Shown here: positions 5,608-7,422 of the stretch, piece after piece
Layout of the letters: each line of letters begins with the position of its first letter
How positions within the stretch are numbered: position 1 is the first letter of the stretch
NCBI GenBank assembly: GCA_031261885.1
Contig: JAISIU010000013.1
Span: 1 to 7,422, forward strand
Direction: 5' to 3'
Source of the DNA: Bifidobacteriaceae bacterium
GTDB taxonomy: Bacteria > Actinomycetota > Actinomycetes > Actinomycetales > WQXJ01
DNA length: 7,422 nt
The notes under the pieces: model-generated
Told to the model about the DNA's origin: nothing
The model's database searches: none
The model's input: only the letters and a program-made list of their open reading frames with translations
Translations under genes and position numbers: made by a program

Positions 5608-6918
5608 TTAGCTGTTGAGAATGGTCTGAAGTGTGCCGATGGCGTACAGCGGCAGTTCGGCGAGCCCGTCGTCGTGTCCGAGGAACGGCATCATCGAGGC
5701 GCGGAGCGCGCGGGCGGGCCGGTACTTGTCGCGGTAGACCCGAAGCGATTTGGCGCGCAGGTTGCGTTCGGCCTTGACCTCGATCGGGACCACGTCGGAG
5801 CCGGTGTCCACAAGGAAGTCGACCTCGGCGCCGCCGGATGAGTTGGTCCAGTAGCGGACCGGCCGGGGGCTGGTGGCGGCCAGCTCTTGGCGCACGTACT
5901 GCTCGGTGAGCGCGCCCTTGAACTCCGTGAAGGCGGCGTTGCCGTCCACCAGGACGGCGGGTTCGAGTCCGACCATCGCGCCGAGCAGCCCGACGTCGGA
6001 GGCGAACAGTTTGAAGGCGCGGCGGTCGGTGTAGGCCGTCAGCGGCAGCCGCGGTGCGGTGGCGCGGTAGAGCGGCAGCACCAGACCGGCGTCGGTCAGC
6101 CATTGGAGGGCCAGCTCGTAGTCCTTGGCGCGGCTGCCCGGTTTCATGGCGCTGTACTGGAACTTCTTGTTCTCCCGGGCCAGCTGGTCGGGCAGGGAGT
6201 CGTAGATGAGACGCAGGCGCGGCACCTGCTTGGGCGGGACGTGCTTGGAGAAGTCTTGTTGATAGGCCCCGATGACGCGTTGCTGGACGGCGCGCGCCGC
6301 GCGCGGGTCCTCGGTTTCGGCGGCAGCGGCGACGGCCTCGGGCATGCCGCCCACGTAGTAGTAGCGGCGCAGCAGGTCGGCGAGCTCGGCGTGGTAGGCG
6401 GCGAGGATGTCGAATTCGCCTGCCGCCAGGGCCGATGCCCAGTCTTCACGGCCGAGTCCCTGAAGGAACTCCGCGAACGTCATGGGGTACAGGTCGAGGA
6501 AGTCGACCTTGCCCACCGGGAACGAGGTGCCGGCATGGAGCGCGACGCCGAGCAGCGATCCGGCGCAGACGACCTGGTACTCAGGCGCGGTCTCCTGGAA
6601 GTACTTGAGCGCGGCCAGTGCTTCGGGGCACTCCTGGATCTCGTCGAGGACCAGCAGGGTGTCAGCCGGGTCGATCGGCCCACCGGCGGCGAGCGCGAGG
6701 CCGGCGATGACGCGGTCCAGCGGCAGGCCGGAGGCGAACAGGCGGCGGGCGGCCGGGTCGGCGTCGAAGTCGACGTACACGGTACGGGCGTAGTGCCGCT
6801 TGCCGAACTCTTTGAGCAGCCAGGTCTTGCCGACCTGGCGGGCGCCGCGCACCAGCAGTGGGCGGCGCGGTCCGGCTTCGCGCCAGGCGGTGAGCTTCGA
6901 CATGGCGGCGCGTTCCAT
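5608..6918 (-). CDS. AAA-family ATPase with DUF4143 / PD-(D/E)XK-like C-terminus
   Basis: 436 residues from ATG 6918. The ribosome binding site GAGGAGG (complement of 6924-6930) stands five bases upstream and decides this start over an in-frame start at 6990. The N-terminal AAA_14-type domain has Walker A GARQVGKT (25-32), Walker B LLVLDEIQ (88-95) and sensor-like CAGSLLG (118-124). YYYVGGMPEAV (186-196) opens the DUF4143 part, with helical SDVGLLGAM (307-315). Near the end EVDFLV (365-370) and PIEVKA (378-383) give a D-x12-E-x-K arrangement (Asp367, Glu380, Lys382), the core of PD-(D/E)XK nuclease-like folds. The length is normal and all motifs look intact. The family is widespread, often patchy between strains, and has no established role. 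DNA or RNA binding or processing is a guess from the fold. It sits alone beside a tRNA with its own promoter region, which suggests acquisition as a cargo gene. Confidence 0.92.
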   Translation of the reverse strand: MERAAMSKLTAWREAGPRRPLLVRGARQVGKTWLLKEFGKRHYARTVYVDFDADPAARRLFASGLPLDRVIAGLALAAGGPIDPADTLLVLDEIQECPEALAALKYFQETAPEYQVVCAGSLLGVALHAGTSFPVGKVDFLDLYPMTFAEFLQGLGREDWASALAAGEFDILAAYHAELADLLRRYYYVGGMPEAVAAAAETEDPRAARAVQQRVIGAYQQDFSKHVPPKQVPRLRLIYDSLPDQLARENKKFQYSAMKPGSRAKDYELALQWLTDAGLVLPLYRATAPRLPLTAYTDRRAFKLFASDVGLLGAMVGLEPAVLVDGNAAFTEFKGALTEQYVRQELAATSPRPVRYWTNSSGGAEVDFLVDTGSDVVPIEVKAERNLRAKSLRVYRDKYRPARALRASMMPFLGHDDGLAELPLYAIGTLQTILNS

Positions 6919-6940
6919 GGCGGCCTCCTCATCCGTGATG

Positions 6941-6964
6941 GCAGAAGTTCCCGGCAAAAAGTGT
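6941..6964. repeat. 24-bp direct repeat, copy proximal to the ATPase
   Basis: The 24 bases begin GCAGAAGTTCCCGG and end CAAAAAGTGT. They match 6974-6997 at 23 of 24 positions; the only difference is T versus C at base 8. The start-to-start period is 33 bp, close to three helical turns. The core TTcCCGGcAA is nearly palindromic. The copy lies 23 to 46 bases before the ATPase start and would cover the predicted transcription start. Confidence 0.9.
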
Positions 6965-6990
6965 ATCAGCGAAGCAGAAGCTCCCGGCAA
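6960..6990 (-). promoter_or_regulatory. Candidate promoter of the ATPase gene
   Basis: On the minus strand TTGCCG (complement of 6985-6990) resembles a -35. After a 19-base spacer comes TACACT (6960-6965), preceded by TGA to give an extended -10, TGnTANNNT. Transcription would start near 6953, leaving a leader of about 35 bases with the GAGGAGG ribosome binding site. The spacer is slightly long. The -35 lies in the distal 24-bp repeat and the start point in the proximal one, so a repeat-binding protein would block it. Confidence 0.5.
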
Positions 6991-6997
6991 AAAGTGT
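6974..6997. repeat. 24-bp direct repeat, copy distal to the ATPase
   Basis: Second copy of the 24-bp repeat, beginning GCAGAAGCTCCCGG. Read on the minus strand it contains the TTGCCG that may act as the -35 of the ATPase promoter. Only nine bases separate the two copies, which is too short and too few for a CRISPR array. A pair of operator sites is the simplest reading. Confidence 0.9.
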
Positions 6998-7019
6998 TAC
7001 CGAACCACACAAGTTGCCA

Positions 7020-7033
7020 CGAACTTCTGTTCG
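7020..7033. promoter_or_regulatory. LexA/SOS-box-like inverted repeat
   Basis: CGAAC-TTCT-GTTCG is a perfect 5+5 inverted repeat with a 4-base spacer. It matches the core of the Gram-positive LexA operator (CGAAC-N4-GTTYG in mycobacteria and Bacillus). The preferred outer bases (T before, A after) are absent. It lies about 30 bp upstream of the candidate -35 and about 100 bp upstream of the ATPase start. A degenerate version, CGAAC-CGTG-GTTTT, is at 7130-7143. DNA-damage control of the ATPase is an inference. Confidence 0.5.
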
Positions 7034-7147
7034 CGCAGCTGTGTGCCGACTGCGATGGCTGCTCCGACCCGGCCCGTCCAACTCCTGTGTTTCCGCTGGT
7101 CACGGCTGAAACTTTATTTTTTCGGAGCCCGAACCGTGGTTTTTCGA

Positions 7148-7167
7148 GACAGTGGCGGTGTTGGCCG
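7148..7167. repeat. 20-bp direct repeat, copy 2
   Basis: Matches 5587-5606 at 18 of 20 bases in the same orientation. It lies 115 bp past the stop of the partial ATPase at the right edge, as copy 1 lies past the stop of the complete ATPase. Its last five bases overlap the perfect inverted repeat that follows. Confidence 0.55.
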
Positions 7168-7184
7168 CCGGGTGCCCGGCGGCC
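7163..7184. repeat. Perfect 10-bp inverted repeat
   Basis: GGCCGCCGGG (7163-7172) and CCCGGCGGCC (7175-7184) are exact reverse complements around TG. As RNA this would be a very stable hairpin on either strand. No T-tract follows on the minus strand, where it would lie in the 3' region of the partial ATPase transcript. It could be a U-less terminator or a protein-binding palindrome. Confidence 0.6.
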
Positions 7185-7256
7185 GACGGGCAGGGCTGGC
7201 CAGCGGCCATGATGCCCACCTGCCATGACGCCACCGCCAACACGGACCGTGCCCCC

Positions 7257-7283
7257 CGCTGAGGCTCTGTTCTCAGTGTTTTT
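7257..7283 (+). terminator. Terminator-like hairpin with T-tract on the plus strand
   Basis: CGCTGAG (7257-7263) pairs with CTCAGTG (7272-7278), with one G-U, around an 8-base loop. TTTTT (7279-7283) follows. The arrangement is that of a modest intrinsic terminator reading rightward, although no plus-strand gene is recognised before it. The T-tract overlaps the last base of the minus-strand ATPase stop codon. Confidence 0.45.
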
Positions 7284-7422
7284 CAGTCGGCGCGCCACAG
7301 GGCGTCGACCGGAAGTTCGTAGATGCGGTCCTCAATTGGCCGTCCGTGCGCGGCAGTGTCGAGGAGGACGCCGGCCAAGAACTGTTCGCCGGTCGCCTCA
7401 CGCAGTGCCTTGAGCCCGGCGA
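7283..7422 (-). CDS. Second DUF4143-type ATPase, C-terminal end only (partial)
   Basis: The gene enters from the right edge on the minus strand, in frame from 7420, and ends in TGA (complement of 7283-7285). The last 45 residues read GLKALREATGEQFLAGVLL, then DTAAHGRPIEDRIYELPVD, and end ALWRAD. The pattern GLxxLxxxxGxxFxxGVxL...DRxxxxPxxxLW is the usual end of many AAA/DUF4143 ATP-binding proteins, where it closes the nuclease-like domain. This ending differs from that of the neighbouring complete ATPase, which finishes PLYAIGTLQTILNS, so the two belong to different subfamilies. The ATPase domain lies outside the window and its integrity cannot be judged. Confidence 0.75.
   Translation of the reverse strand, partial: AGLKALREATGEQFLAGVLLDTAAHGRPIEDRIYELPVDALWRAD

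Larger units (their letters stand above)
6919..7282. other. Structured intergenic region between two ATPase genes
   Basis: No gene is supported in these 364 bases. Open frames crossing it are extensions or antisense shadows of the ATPase. Base composition is locally more A+T-rich than the rest of the window (A5 runs in the repeats, TTTATTTTTT near 7113-7122, TTTTT near 7140). It contains the direct repeats, candidate promoter, SOS-box-like site, inverted repeat and terminator-like hairpin listed separately. Confidence 0.6.

Noticed and set aside
6941..6997. CRISPR array
   Set aside because: There are only two repeat copies, 9 bases apart, with no cas genes. The spacing is far too short for spacers. 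Operator-like repeats fit better.
5887..7212. Plus-strand open frame of 441 codons opposite the ATPase
   Set aside because: It is the antisense of an ATPase with intact Walker motifs and a strong ribosome binding site. It has no recognisable domain and runs on into the intergenic repeats.

Overview
The window is a high-GC (roughly 70% by eye) bacterial chromosome segment. Codon third positions are almost all G or C. The tRNA lacks an encoded CCA and has a U discriminator, GTG starts are used, and the protein families (MauE/DoxX with membrane-anchored DsbA-like oxidases, a DEAD-box helicase with an Arg/Gly-rich tail, DUF4143-type ATPases) point to Actinomycetota. A genus cannot be fixed from the sequence alone.

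Layout. The left edge holds the 3' end of a gene whose product looks like the C-terminal domain of a biotin-protein ligase. It is followed by a complete PHP-family metallophosphoesterase (141-1001, +), possibly made from a leaderless mRNA. A convergent DEAD-box RNA helicase (1104-2732, -) ends in front of a strong stem-loop with a T-tract on its own strand. A 320-bp divergent region carries a hairpin that could mask the helicase Shine-Dalgarno and an 11-bp direct repeat at 21-bp spacing. To its right is a thiol-oxidation module on the + strand: a four-helix MauE/DoxX-like membrane protein (3053-3616), then two membrane-anchored DsbA-like proteins (3613-4443, motif CPYC; 4540-5424, motif CPFC). 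The first two genes overlap by ATGA. The likely joint role is forming or isomerising disulfides in exported proteins, with the MauE-like protein as the candidate membrane partner that recycles the DsbA-like proteins. That last step is inferred.

A tRNA-Thr(UGU) gene (5475-5547, +) marks the boundary to a more accessory-looking section. This section has a complete AAA ATPase with a DUF4143/PD-(D/E)XK-like C-terminal part (5608-6918, -) and, at the right edge, the last 45 residues of a second DUF4143-type ATPase of a different subfamily (7283-7422, -).

The 364-bp gap between the two ATPases is the richest non-coding stretch. It has a 24-bp direct repeat (23/24 identical) that brackets a candidate promoter for the complete ATPase, a LexA/SOS-box-like site CGAAC-N4-GTTCG, a perfect 10-bp inverted repeat, a + strand terminator-like hairpin, and one copy of a 20-bp direct repeat whose other copy lies next to the ATPase stop codon. 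I see no transposase, integrase, CRISPR array or riboswitch. No clearly new system is proven here. The best leads are the control region of the orphan ATPase beside the tRNA and the MauE-DsbA-DsbA cluster.
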